From Acidimicrobiaceae bacterium (GTDB taxonomy: Bacteria; Actinomycetota; Acidimicrobiia; Acidimicrobiales; Ilumatobacteraceae), in assembly GCA_947487095.1 (NCBI GenBank), contig CANKVI010000008.1, forward strand, positions 1 to 19,115: a DNA stretch of 19,115 nucleotides. Reading direction: 5' to 3'. This document shows, piece after piece, positions 1-6,759 of the stretch (position 1 is the first letter of the stretch; each line of letters begins with the position of its first letter). The notes below the pieces were generated by a model. It ran no database searches. It saw only the letters and a program-made list of their open reading frames with translations, and was not told the origin of the DNA. A program made the translations under genes and the position numbers.

Positions 1-880
1 GGCTGAACTGAATTACGCCAGCTGCTGTGATCTTGTCGATTACGGTCAATGTCACTGAAGACGAAGCTGCACCGATAATTGCGTCAACATTTTCTCCGAG
101 GAGACGGTCAACGGTGGTGCTTGCTGTATCAGTGCTGGTGTCACCCGAGTCACCCTGAACGTACTCAACTGGCTTGCCAAGAACGCCGCCAGCCGCATTG
201 ATGAGGCTGATTGCATACTCAACACCAGCGAATTCTGGTGGTCCGAGGAATGCGAGTGAACCGGTTTCTGGCAAGAGCGAACCGATCTTCAATACGCCGT
301 CACCCTTACGCTCTACAGTTACTTCAGAAGCAGGAACGATGTCCGACTCTGGAGCGTCTGCAAGAACGTACGAAGCATCTTCGTACTTGAAGCGGTTGTC
401 TGCACCAAAGGTAAGAACGCCGTACGAAGCATTAACTGGTTCGCCGTTTCCGTTCATGTCCTGTGGACCAGATGCACCTTCATAGTTGACGTCTCCGCCA
501 GCTGCAATGATTGCTACGCATGCTGCGAAATCGCTGCATGCTTCGCCGCCTGCTGAAACTGCTTGGATCTGTGAGGCAAGTGCACTGCCGTCAGTCTTTG
601 CTGCTTCTGCTGCAAGTGCAACGAGCATTACTGAGTCAAATGCTTCTGCAGCATATGAATAGTCTTCAAGCGCTGTATTGCCTTCGGCAACCCAGAACGC
701 GTTCATACCATCTTTGAACTCAGCTGAAAGGTTGACGAGTGGCATGGTGCCCTTCATTCCTTCCAACTCGCCACCTGCTGTGGCTGTTGAATCGCTGTCG
801 CTGCTACCGCCGCAAGCCGCAGCCACAAGGCTGAGACCTACAACGAGAGCACCGAAACGGCGCTTTGTTGTTTTCTTCAT
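1..880 (-). CDS. ABC transporter substrate-binding lipoprotein (Leu/Ile/Val-type), 5' part only
   Basis: Open from an ATG at 878-880 to the window edge (293 codons, no stop seen), so the C-terminus is missing. A good ribosome site (AGGGGGAG, complement of 889-896) lies 8 bases upstream. The N-terminus is a lipoprotein signal: Lys/Arg-rich start, hydrophobic core 10-22, lipobox ending in Cys23, then a Ser/Asp/Thr linker. The periplasmic-binding fold type I N-lobe is recognisable only from about residue 197 (KIGSLLPETGSLAFLGPPEF, then INAAGGVLGKPV and GDSGDTSTDTAS). Residues 45-165 instead resemble the C-terminal part of such proteins: YAAEAFDSVMLVALAAEAA, a Cys115/Cys121 pair, and SGPQDMNGNGEP followed by SYGVLTF. 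The order is therefore C-lobe-like piece, then N-lobe. It likely captures a branched-chain amino acid, amide or similar solute outside the membrane. Permease genes are not in view. Family assignment is firm, ligand unknown. Confidence 0.85.
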   Translation of the reverse strand, partial: MKKTTKRRFGALVVGLSLVAAACGGSSDSDSTATAGGELEGMKGTMPLVNLSAEFKDGMNAFWVAEGNTALEDYSYAAEAFDSVMLVALAAEAAKTDGSALASQIQAVSAGGEACSDFAACVAIIAAGGDVNYEGASGPQDMNGNGEPVNASYGVLTFGADNRFKYEDASYVLADAPESDIVPASEVTVERKGDGVLKIGSLLPETGSLAFLGPPEFAGVEYAISLINAAGGVLGKPVEYVQGDSGDTSTDTASTTVDRLLGENVDAIIGAASSSVTLTVIDKITAAGVIQFS

Positions 881-888
881 GTATTTTT

Positions 889-943
889 CTCCCCCTAGGA
901 GTCGGGTGACGGGTGCCACCCTGGGTTTGGACTGATCAGCCTA
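889..943 (-). promoter_or_regulatory. Leader of the substrate-binding lipoprotein gene: ribosome site and possible -10
   Basis: The ribosome binding site AGGGGGAG (complement of 889-896) is one of the strongest in the window, which fits an abundant binding protein. A TANNNT hexamer, TAGGCT (complement of 938-943), overlaps the sua5 stop codon and could be a -10 for a separate transcript with a leader of about 50 bases. No convincing -35 is visible, and co-transcription with sua5 is equally possible. A short GGGTG/CACCC dyad sits in the leader, but its 1-base spacing makes a stable hairpin unlikely. Confidence 0.4.
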
Positions 944-1861
944 GAGGATTGAGGCCTTATTCAGACGGTCACGGACGGCCAGTCCTAGCCCAGTTGTATT
1001 GGGTAACACGGCGATTATCGCTGTGATGCCATCGCTATCGGCCTGTCTCATCTGTGTGTACAACGTCGCCGCATACAGGGGTGAATTATCCCAATGATCA
1101 AGAACTCGGGAATTGCCATATTCGGAAAGCGCTTGTTTCGCCGCGGCGATGGTCTCTACCAAAACAACCGTGCACTTGGGGGCATAGTGCGAGTTGAGCA
1201 TGCCGGAGGCACGCGATTCACCTGTTGGCATAAGAATCGGCTGACCAATAATCGACTCCAAGTCCTCGGCAGGAAACCCTCCAGGTCGAAGCAGTTGGGG
1301 TTGGGCCGTTGTGAAATCGACAATCGTCGACTCAACACCAATAGTGCAGTCTCCGTCGTCAACGATGAGATCGACTTTGTCACCGAGGTCGTTGAGAACA
1401 TGTTGAGCCGTTGTTGGACTCACATGACCGAACAAGTTTGCGGATGGAGCTGCTAAAGCATTACCGCACTGTTCGATGATTTTTCTTGCACATTCATTTG
1501 CCGGAATGCGAATTGCAACAGTCTCTCTGCCGCCAGTTACGCGATGTGAAACAGCGTTCGTTTTCTGGAGCAGAAGAGTAAGTGGCCCTGGCCAACAATG
1601 TTCAGCGAGTGTCAATGCTGCTCTTGGAACTTTGAGGGCGTATCGATCAAGTTCGGAGATATCTGAAATATGCAAGATGAGAGGATGACCCGTAGGCCGC
1701 CCTTTCGCACGAAAGATGTTTGCTACTGCAGTATCAGTGTCGGCGCGCGCCGCAAGTCCATAGACGGTTTCTGTAGGTAGTCCAACAAGACCGCCTGCGT
1801 TCAACACGCTGACTGCCTGGCTAACTGCTTGTGGACTGTGGCTTGAAATGAACGAATTCAT
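941..1861 (-). CDS. sua5: Threonylcarbamoyl-AMP synthase, Sua5 type (YrdC domain plus Sua5 domain)
   Basis: Makes L-threonylcarbamoyladenylate from threonine, bicarbonate and ATP, the first step of t6A37 modification of ANN-decoding tRNAs in the cytoplasm. The 306-residue product has an N-terminal YrdC domain (about 10-205) with LPTETVYGL (28-36), the KxR pair in RAKGRP (Lys53, Arg55) and the nucleotide-site SAN (Ser140-Asn142). It continues through the Sua5-type linker SGMLNSHYAP (219-228) into a smaller C-terminal Sua5 domain (about 230-306). It is therefore the long Sua5 form rather than the short TsaC. The ATG start at 1859-1861 places YrdC at the usual distance. It is divergent from guaB1 and is followed on the same strand by the binding lipoprotein. 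TsaB/D/E partners are not in this window. Confidence 0.93.
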   Translation of the reverse strand: MNSFISSHSPQAVSQAVSVLNAGGLVGLPTETVYGLAARADTDTAVANIFRAKGRPTGHPLILHISDISELDRYALKVPRAALTLAEHCWPGPLTLLLQKTNAVSHRVTGGRETVAIRIPANECARKIIEQCGNALAAPSANLFGHVSPTTAQHVLNDLGDKVDLIVDDGDCTIGVESTIVDFTTAQPQLLRPGGFPAEDLESIIGQPILMPTGESRASGMLNSHYAPKCTVVLVETIAAAKQALSEYGNSRVLDHWDNSPLYAATLYTQMRQADSDGITAIIAVLPNTTGLGLAVRDRLNKASIL

Positions 1862-1870
1862 GTGATTACG

Positions 1871-1893
1871 AGGCTACAAATACGGAGTAGCCT
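1871..1893. promoter_or_regulatory. Inverted repeat between sua5 and guaB1, with a TAGCCT hexamer on each strand
   Basis: AGGCTAC (1871-1877) and GTAGCCT (1887-1893) form a perfect 7-base inverted repeat around a 9-base spacer. Each arm carries TAGCCT reading outward, a match to the TANNNT -10 pattern on both strands: plus strand 1888-1893 toward guaB1, minus strand 1876-1871 toward sua5, ending 9 bases before its ATG. The sequence is therefore either a symmetric divergent promoter, an operator, or both. The -35 regions are poor on both sides. Confidence 0.45.
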
Positions 1894-1910
1894 AAAGCGG
1901 TCGTAAAGCA

Positions 1911-1929
1911 GGGTTTAGTAACTAAGCCC
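1911..1929 (+). promoter_or_regulatory. Hairpin-forming inverted repeat in the guaB1 leader, ahead of a strong ribosome site
   Basis: GGGTTTAG (1911-1918) can pair with CTAAGCCC (1922-1929) across a 3-base loop: 8 pairs, one of them G-U. It ends 11 bases before the ribosome site GGGGAGGAAA (1941-1950), which sits 4 bases before the guaB1 ATG. Just upstream, TAAAGC is repeated at 1893-1898 and 1904-1909, 11 bases apart, about one DNA helical turn. This could be an operator or an RNA stem. There is no T-run, so it is not a simple terminator. Confidence 0.45.
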
Positions 1930-1954
1930 ATTCGCGCACAGGGGAGGAAACGTC

Positions 1955-3391
1955 ATGAAGTTTTTGAATGGAACGCCGAACTATGACCTCACCTATAACG
2001 ACGTTTTCATGGTGCCGAGTTTGTCGGACGTGCAGTCGCGCCAAGGTGTCGATCTATGCACCACAGACGGTTTAGGTACCACCATCCCAGTAGTTGTTTC
2101 AAATATGACAGCCATAGCGGGTCGTCGTATGGCTGAAACGGTTGCGCGCCGAGGCGGTTTGGTAGTTCTGCCGCAAGATATTCCCCTCGACGTTGTGGAG
2201 AACGTCGTTCGTTTTGTTAAATCGCGTCACACCATTTACGAAACTCCCATCACCATGCCGGCAGATGGAACAGTTGGCGAAGCCCTGAGTCTCATTTACA
2301 AGCGCGCTCACGGTGCTGTGGTTGTTGTCGACGGTGATGGTCGCCCATCGGGCATCTTCACTGAACATGATTCCGTCGGTTTTGATCGTTTTGCCCAATT
2401 GCAAAATGTAATGAGCCGCGAGATCATCTCGCTGAATTCAACCATGAGCGCAGAAGCAATGTTTGATGAAATGACCGAACGACGTATTTCGTTCGCCCCC
2501 GTTGTGGACGATTCCGGAAAACTCGTTGGTTGTATTACCCGCAAAGGCGCGTTGCGAAGCACCATCTACAAACCAGCGCTCGATAAAAATGGTCATTTGA
2601 TGATCGGTGTTGCAGTCGGCATTAATGCAGACCCAGGTTCACGCGCGCTTGCTCTATCAAAAATGGGTGTTGACGTTCTCGTTGTTGATACCGCTCATGG
2701 GCATCAGACGCGAATGTTGAAAGCAATCGAACAGGTTCGTGCCAATGTTGCATCACTGCCAGTTGTAGCAGGAAATGTCGTGACGGCTTCAGGAACGAGA
2801 GATCTCATCAACGCAGGCGCCGACATCATCAAGGTAGGCGTGGGTCCCGGTGCAATGTGCACCACTCGCATGATGACCGGCGTTGGTCGCCCGCAGTTTT
2901 CTGCAGTACTTGAGTGTTCCGAGCAAGCTGCGCAGCTTGGCAAGCACGTGTGGGCCGATGGAGGAGTACGTCATCCTCGTGACGTCGCATTGGGTCTCGC
3001 AGCTGGTGCAGCAAACATTATGTTTGGTTCGTGGTTGGCAGGAACGTACGAATCAGCAGCAGATACTCTTCGCGACACGAATGGCCGTTTGTATAAAGAA
3101 AGTTTTGGAATGGCTTCAAACCGTGCAGTGCGCAACCGTACGCGTGATGAATCAGCCGTCGAGCGAGCACGTAAAGAACTCTTTGAGGAAGGCATTTCCA
3201 CATCGCGTATGTATCTCGACCCAGAGCGTCCGAGTGTCGAGGACATTCTTGATCAGATCGTTGCCGGTGTTCGTTCTTCGTGCACCTATGCGGGTGCGAG
3301 TAACACCGTTGAATTCCGCAGAAACGCAGTAATTGGTATTCAAAGTGCATCGGGTTATGAAGAGGGTCGACCAAGGGACACGAGTTGGTAG
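1955..3391 (+). CDS. guaB1: GuaB1-type IMPDH-family protein with CBS pair, probable GMP reductase
   Basis: 478 residues with the IMPDH/GMP reductase TIM barrel split by two CBS domains (about 93-150 and 152-210). The catalytic loop GVGPGAMCTTR carries Cys302, the nucleophile that bonds C2 of the purine. VLVVDTAHGH (241-250) and WADGGVRHP later in the barrel are typical. The N-terminus LTYNDVFMVPS and the overall pattern match the actinobacterial GuaB1 group rather than the biosynthetic GuaB/GuaB2. The mycobacterial GuaB1 has been reported to be a GMP reductase (GMP + NADPH to IMP + ammonia) regulated through its CBS domains, so salvage rather than de novo synthesis is the likelier role. That is knowledge of the family, not something visible here. 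The ATG start follows GGGGAGGAAA. It overlaps the start of cmk, implying co-translation. Confidence 0.88.
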   Translation: MKFLNGTPNYDLTYNDVFMVPSLSDVQSRQGVDLCTTDGLGTTIPVVVSNMTAIAGRRMAETVARRGGLVVLPQDIPLDVVENVVRFVKSRHTIYETPITMPADGTVGEALSLIYKRAHGAVVVVDGDGRPSGIFTEHDSVGFDRFAQLQNVMSREIISLNSTMSAEAMFDEMTERRISFAPVVDDSGKLVGCITRKGALRSTIYKPALDKNGHLMIGVAVGINADPGSRALALSKMGVDVLVVDTAHGHQTRMLKAIEQVRANVASLPVVAGNVVTASGTRDLINAGADIIKVGVGPGAMCTTRMMTGVGRPQFSAVLECSEQAAQLGKHVWADGGVRHPRDVALGLAAGAANIMFGSWLAGTYESAADTLRDTNGRLYKESFGMASNRAVRNRTRDESAVERARKELFEEGISTSRMYLDPERPSVEDILDQIVAGVRSSCTYAGASNTVEFRRNAVIGIQSASGYEEGRPRDTSW

Positions 3392-4044
3392 TTGACGCAC
3401 ATCGGCGCGTCATTGCAATAGACGGACCTGCAGGTGCGGGTAAGTCAACCATTGCTAAGGCCCTTGCTTCTCGTCTCAACATGAAGTATTTGGATACGGG
3501 AGCGATGTACCGCGCCGTTACGTTCGAAGCCATGTTGCGCGAACTTGACTTAGATGATCAAGGGGCGATCACACTGATGGCACAGGAGTGCGATCTTCAC
3601 GTCGGTTTAGACCGCGTGATCATCAATGGACACGATGCAACTCAGGCGATTCGCGGCACAGAGGTCACGGGTAGCGTCAGTAAAGTTGCCGCAAATTCGG
3701 GCGTCAGAACCGAAATGAGAATTCGCCAGCAGGAGTGGGCTACTTCCCATGGCGGAGGAGTGATCGAAGGTCGAGACATTGCAACTGTCGTCTTCCCAGA
3801 TGCAGTGCTGAAGGTGTTTCTCACTGCATCGCCAGAAGTTCGCGCGCAACGCCGCGTCGATCAAAGTGGCGGAAATGTTTTAGAAATCGCCGCTGCGATT
3901 GCCGAGAGAGATCTTCTCGACAGCACTCGCGCCGATAGCCCTCTTGCGTCTTCCAGTGATTCTATTGTTGTTGACACAAGTGACAGGGCAATTGACGATG
4001 TTGTTGATGAAATTGAAAACATCTTCATTGAGAGGAACATGTAA
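3385..4044 (+). CDS. cmk: Cytidylate kinase
   Basis: Transfers phosphate from ATP to CMP or dCMP in the cytoplasm. The 219-residue length is normal. The P-loop GPAGAGKST is at 14-22, YLDTGAMYRAVT (35-46) is the CMP-kinase signature after it, and GRDIATVVFPDA and LTASPEVRAQRR follow in the right order for the NMP-binding and lid parts. The start is TTG at 3385, inside the last codons of guaB1 (stop 3389-3391), with AAGGGA (3373-3378) 6 bases upstream. No ATG lies between it and the P-loop, so TTG is well supported. Its stop overlaps the plsC ATG by one base. In Acidimicrobiia and other actinobacteria cmk often precedes plsC and der; der is absent here. Confidence 0.95.
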   Translation: MVVDAHRRVIAIDGPAGAGKSTIAKALASRLNMKYLDTGAMYRAVTFEAMLRELDLDDQGAITLMAQECDLHVGLDRVIINGHDATQAIRGTEVTGSVSKVAANSGVRTEMRIRQQEWATSHGGGVIEGRDIATVVFPDAVLKVFLTASPEVRAQRRVDQSGGNVLEIAAAIAERDLLDSTRADSPLASSSDSIVVDTSDRAIDDVVDEIENIFIERNM

Positions 4045-4718
4045 TGGCCATTGTTGACTCTCGCATCGTTGGTCAATCGCGCTCAAGCAAAATGTTTTAT
4101 GCGGTTGTTCGCGTTCTCGTAGTTGGTCTGTGTAAAATCCTGCTTCGTTTGCGTGTCGTCGGTTTGGAGAATGTGCCAAAGACCGGAGCATTCGTTTTCG
4201 CACCAACTCACCGTTCAACAATTGATATCCCAGTTGCTTCAGCTGCGACACGTCGGCGAATGCGTTTCATGGGCAAGGATTCAATTTGGAAGTTCAAGTT
4301 GATTGGTAAGGCCATGACCGGTCTTGGCGCCTTTCCTGTAACCCGTGGTTCAGCCGATCTTGAAGCACTCAAGCGTTGTATTGCTGTACTTCAGAGTGGT
4401 GAACCGCTCGTGATGTTTCCCGAAGGCACGCGACACTACGGCCCCGAAGTACAACCGTTATTCGATGGAGCAGCCTATGTAGCTCTGAAAACGGGTGTAC
4501 CGATTGTTCCGGCAGGCATATCAGGAACAGAAGATGTGATGCGCTCAGGTTCAAAAGCCATTCGTTTCAAAAAATGCCGAATGGTGATTGGCAAGCCGAT
4601 TTCTGCTGAGGTCCCTGGCGGAGGCAGAGCTTCACGTGAGCAAATTGCCGAACTCACAGTGACACTGCAGGTTGAATTACAAAAGTTGCTACATGAAGCG
4701 AACCGGTTGATTCGCTAA
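4044..4718 (+). CDS. plsC: 1-acyl-sn-glycerol-3-phosphate acyltransferase (PlsC family)
   Basis: Acylates lysophosphatidic acid to phosphatidic acid at the inner face of the membrane. The acyltransferase HX4D motif is HRSTID (His56, Asp61), the substrate motif is FPEGTR (Glu127 to Arg130), and VPIVPAGISG is the usual later block. A hydrophobic stretch at about 18-34 can anchor the protein. The 224-residue length is typical. The ATG overlaps the cmk stop by one base and GAGAGGAA lies 6 bases before it, so guaB1, cmk and plsC form one translationally coupled unit. It ends 6 bases from the stop codon of the convergent M18 peptidase gene. The exact acyl acceptor cannot be told from sequence, as some members of this family use other lysolipids. 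Confidence 0.9.
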   Translation: MAIVDSRIVGQSRSSKMFYAVVRVLVVGLCKILLRLRVVGLENVPKTGAFVFAPTHRSTIDIPVASAATRRRMRFMGKDSIWKFKLIGKAMTGLGAFPVTRGSADLEALKRCIAVLQSGEPLVMFPEGTRHYGPEVQPLFDGAAYVALKTGVPIVPAGISGTEDVMRSGSKAIRFKKCRMVIGKPISAEVPGGGRASREQIAELTVTLQVELQKLLHEANRLIR

Positions 4719-4724
4719 TTTGCA

Positions 4725-5975
4725 TTAGGCGCGCGAAAAGTACGCGCTGAGTAATGCGACGAGGTCAACGGGATCCTTTATGCCACACATTTCGCGTATT
4801 GAATGCATTGACAGCTGAGGCACGCCGATGTCTACAGTCTCAATACCGATACGAGTAGCGGTGATTGGTCCAATAGTCGATCCGCACGCGATGTTATTGC
4901 GTGAAGAAAATGTTTGCAGATTGACCCCCGCTGTTACCGCTGCGTGAACGATCGGAACAAGGGACTTCGGTGAAGTTGCATAACGCTGACTTACGTTGGT
5001 CTTAACAACCACTCCTTCGTTGACGAACGGGGCGTTATTCAGTTCATGACGGTCAACATAATTTGGATGCAATGCGTGCGCGTTATCAGCCGAGACACAG
5101 TGGCTCTTCTGGAGTGACACGAGATAATCAGAACGTGAAGATCCTGCAGCGACTGACAGTCGCTCGAGTACATGCTCAAGCATTGGTCCGCCAGCGCCTT
5201 GCGTACTTTGCGAACCTACTTCTTCATGATCAAAGAGAGCTATCAACATTGGCAGATCGGAATCAACATCAATCAATGCCGAAAGTGCAGCCCAACATGA
5301 AATTTGGTTGTCAATACGTGACGAAGCAATAAATTCCGAATCTCGACCAATGATTTGAGCCCTCTGTGTGTCAATTAACTGTGCAGACCAAGATGCAATT
5401 TGAGAAGCTGAGACTGAAATCTGTTGAGCAAGCCAAGACTCAAAAGGGGCGGATGAGGCTGTAGTTGCCCAGATGGGCGAAAGGTGCTGGTGACGATTTA
5501 GCACCAGCCCTTTATCGTTCACTTCACGATCAAGATGAATAGCAAGTTGTGGAATACGTGCAACTGGATGTTGTGAATTAAACAACGATGTGCTGCCGTC
5601 TCGAAGCACAACATGACCCGCAATAGCAAGATCGCGATCCAACCAGGAGTTGAGAAGGGGCCCGCCGTACACCTCTACCTGGAGTTGGTGCCAGTTGAGA
5701 ATTCGTGTATCGGGATTCGGTTTTATGTGTAGTCCAGGCGAGTCCGTATGCGCGCCAACGATACGAATTCCATTTCCTGCGATTGAATGTGCGTTTTTCC
5801 ACGCAATGATCGTTCCACCAGATGAAACAAACCCATGTTGCAGATGTTGGGTAGTGAATCCCGCATCTAATGCGACCTGGTTGATTCCATTTTGGCGCAA
5901 AATTGAAGCGGCTCTGTCAACCACATGATGAGCGGTTGGACAAGCATCAATGTGTTCGAGGAAGTTGCTGATCAC
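4725..5975 (-). CDS. M18 family aminopeptidase (ApeB/aspartyl aminopeptidase type)
   Basis: Cytosolic dizinc aminopeptidase, in this family favouring acidic or neutral N-terminal residues. The 416-residue protein keeps the metal ligands and catalytic residues: AHTDSP (His76, Asp78), SSRIDN (bridging Asp222), FDHEEVGS (catalytic Glu251, ligand Glu252), SADNAHALHPNY (Asp297) and the C-terminal LSMHSIREM (His391). Length and order fit the M18 family throughout. The start is GTG at 5973-5975, overlapping by 4 bases the stop of the upstream membrane-protein gene. There is no good ribosome site, so re-initiation after the upstream gene is likely. Its 3' end abuts plsC tail-to-tail. Confidence 0.92.
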   Translation of the reverse strand: MISNFLEHIDACPTAHHVVDRAASILRQNGINQVALDAGFTTQHLQHGFVSSGGTIIAWKNAHSIAGNGIRIVGAHTDSPGLHIKPNPDTRILNWHQLQVEVYGGPLLNSWLDRDLAIAGHVVLRDGSTSLFNSQHPVARIPQLAIHLDREVNDKGLVLNRHQHLSPIWATTASSAPFESWLAQQISVSASQIASWSAQLIDTQRAQIIGRDSEFIASSRIDNQISCWAALSALIDVDSDLPMLIALFDHEEVGSQSTQGAGGPMLEHVLERLSVAAGSSRSDYLVSLQKSHCVSADNAHALHPNYVDRHELNNAPFVNEGVVVKTNVSQRYATSPKSLVPIVHAAVTAGVNLQTFSSRNNIACGSTIGPITATRIGIETVDIGVPQLSMHSIREMCGIKDPVDLVALLSAYFSRA

Positions 5976-6304
5976 GGCTGCTGGCTAATTCCTGAAAGTG
6001 AAACCTTTTGACCGAAGAACGTGCAGGTGGTTTCAAACGGTGTACCAGCCTGTGTTTGCTCATTAGCTGTTGCGATACATGCATTTACTGCATCGCGCTG
6101 CGTGAAAGCCAGCACGCCAATTCCCACACACACAATAAGCAGGAGTAATTTGGAAACGATCGATTTTGCAAACTTCAGCACGAGAAGCAATCCGATGAAT
6201 GAACCGCCCATAGCGATTAGGGAGTAATTCTTCACACTGTCTGCATCGAATGAAAGTGCAATCATGCATACATTCTGCCAGTAAAACCCGTGTTGGAACC
6301 ACAT
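5972..6304 (-). CDS. Small membrane protein of unknown function, coupled to the M18 peptidase
   Basis: I do not recognise this family. The reading frame allows 110 residues from ATG 6304 or 97 from the in-frame ATG at 6263-6265 (residue 14). I favour the shorter form because residues 1-13 look unlike a normal N-terminus and the longer start leaves only 18 bases to the divergent gene. Two hydrophobic segments (about 28-44 and 51-67), joined by a short Lys-containing turn, make a helical hairpin. About 40 residues with two Cys (76 and 94) follow and could form a disulfide if outside. The stop overlaps the M18 GTG start by 4 bases, so the two are co-translated, though a functional link is only inference. 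Confidence 0.65.
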   Translation of the reverse strand: MWFQHGFYWQNVCMIALSFDADSVKNYSLIAMGGSFIGLLLVLKFAKSIVSKLLLLIVCVGIGVLAFTQRDAVNACIATANEQTQAGTPFETTCTFFGQKVSLSGISQQP

Positions 6305-6306
6305 CT

Positions 6307-6316
6307 CGTATACGGT
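6307..6316. promoter_or_regulatory. Palindromic -10 region between divergent genes
   Basis: CGTATACG (6307-6314) is a perfect palindrome in the gap between the minus-strand membrane protein and DUF3151. On the plus strand TACGGT (6311-6316) matches TANNNT and is followed after exactly 6 bases by the ATG at 6323, so transcription would begin at or next to the start codon. On the minus strand the symmetric TATACG could serve the membrane-protein gene with a short leader to ATG 6265. No clear -35 is seen. Confidence 0.45.
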
Positions 6317-6322
6317 TAGCCC

Positions 6323-6751
6323 ATGAGTTCATCCGTAAATGTTTCTGGTACTGGCCCTCCAAATGTGGTGCTTCCTGGTGTCGATAACAGTATGCAGGCG
6401 GCATTAGATGCAGCCCTTGGTTCGCCTGAGCGCGACAGACGAGACGCAGTTGCTCGAGTTGTTGCGCAACACCCGCGTTACCTTGCTGCTTGGGCAGCGC
6501 TTGGTGATGTGGCTAGGGATACGGTCGAAAGTTACATGGCGTATCGGGTCGGCTACCACCGTGGGCTTGATGCACTTCGGCAGAACGGCTGGAAGGGAAG
6601 CGGATATGTTCGCTGGTCTGCTGTATCGAATCATGGTTTTCTTAACTGTTTAGACGGACTCGCGCGTACCGCTGCATTGATTGCTGAGACCGATGAGGCA
6701 ACAAGGTGTGCTCAGTTTCTCTTGCAATGTGATCCGAACGGTAAGCCATAA
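6323..6751 (+). CDS. DUF3151 protein (actinobacterial, function unknown)
   Basis: 142 residues, recognised from the DUF3151 core: a helix with VVAQHPRYLAAWAALG (46-61), the signature GYHRGLDALRQNGWKG (77-92), then WSAVSNHGFL and a final helix ending in ETDEATRCAQFLLQCDP. The helical, TPR-like look suggests protein binding, but no activity is known to me. The first 22 residues are low-complexity and probably disordered. There is no ribosome binding site. Instead a TACGGT hexamer lies 6 bases before the ATG, consistent with a leaderless mRNA. It is first in a run with the MobA-like, rhodanese and RNase D genes (gaps of 8, 10 and 12 bases), so it probably drives an operon. Family confidence is high, role unknown. 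Confidence 0.88.
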   Translation: MSSSVNVSGTGPPNVVLPGVDNSMQAALDAALGSPERDRRDAVARVVAQHPRYLAAWAALGDVARDTVESYMAYRVGYHRGLDALRQNGWKGSGYVRWSAVSNHGFLNCLDGLARTAALIAETDEATRCAQFLLQCDPNGKP

Positions 6752-6759
6752 ATAATTCG

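Noticed and set aside
368..435. TACGAAGCAT repeated twice in the binding-protein gene
   Set aside because: Both copies encode AS-Y residues in similar strands and the repeat is only 10 bases, so coding bias explains it.
174..935. Three plus-strand frames over the start of the window
   Set aside because: They are antisense to the continuous lipoprotein frame, which has a signal peptide, ribosome site and family motifs.
2883..3332. 149-residue open frame inside guaB1 in another frame
   Set aside because: It is a shadow of the guaB1 coding sequence with no promoter, ribosome site or family features.
3018..3533. 171-residue open frame antisense to guaB1 and cmk
   Set aside because: It lies wholly opposite two well-supported genes, its product shows no recognisable domain, and open antisense frames are common over such codon use.
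4715..4728. CTAAT/ATTAG hairpin over the plsC and M18 stop codons as a terminator
   Set aside because: Only 5 mostly A-T pairs with no T-tract on either side; the symmetry follows from two facing TAA codons.
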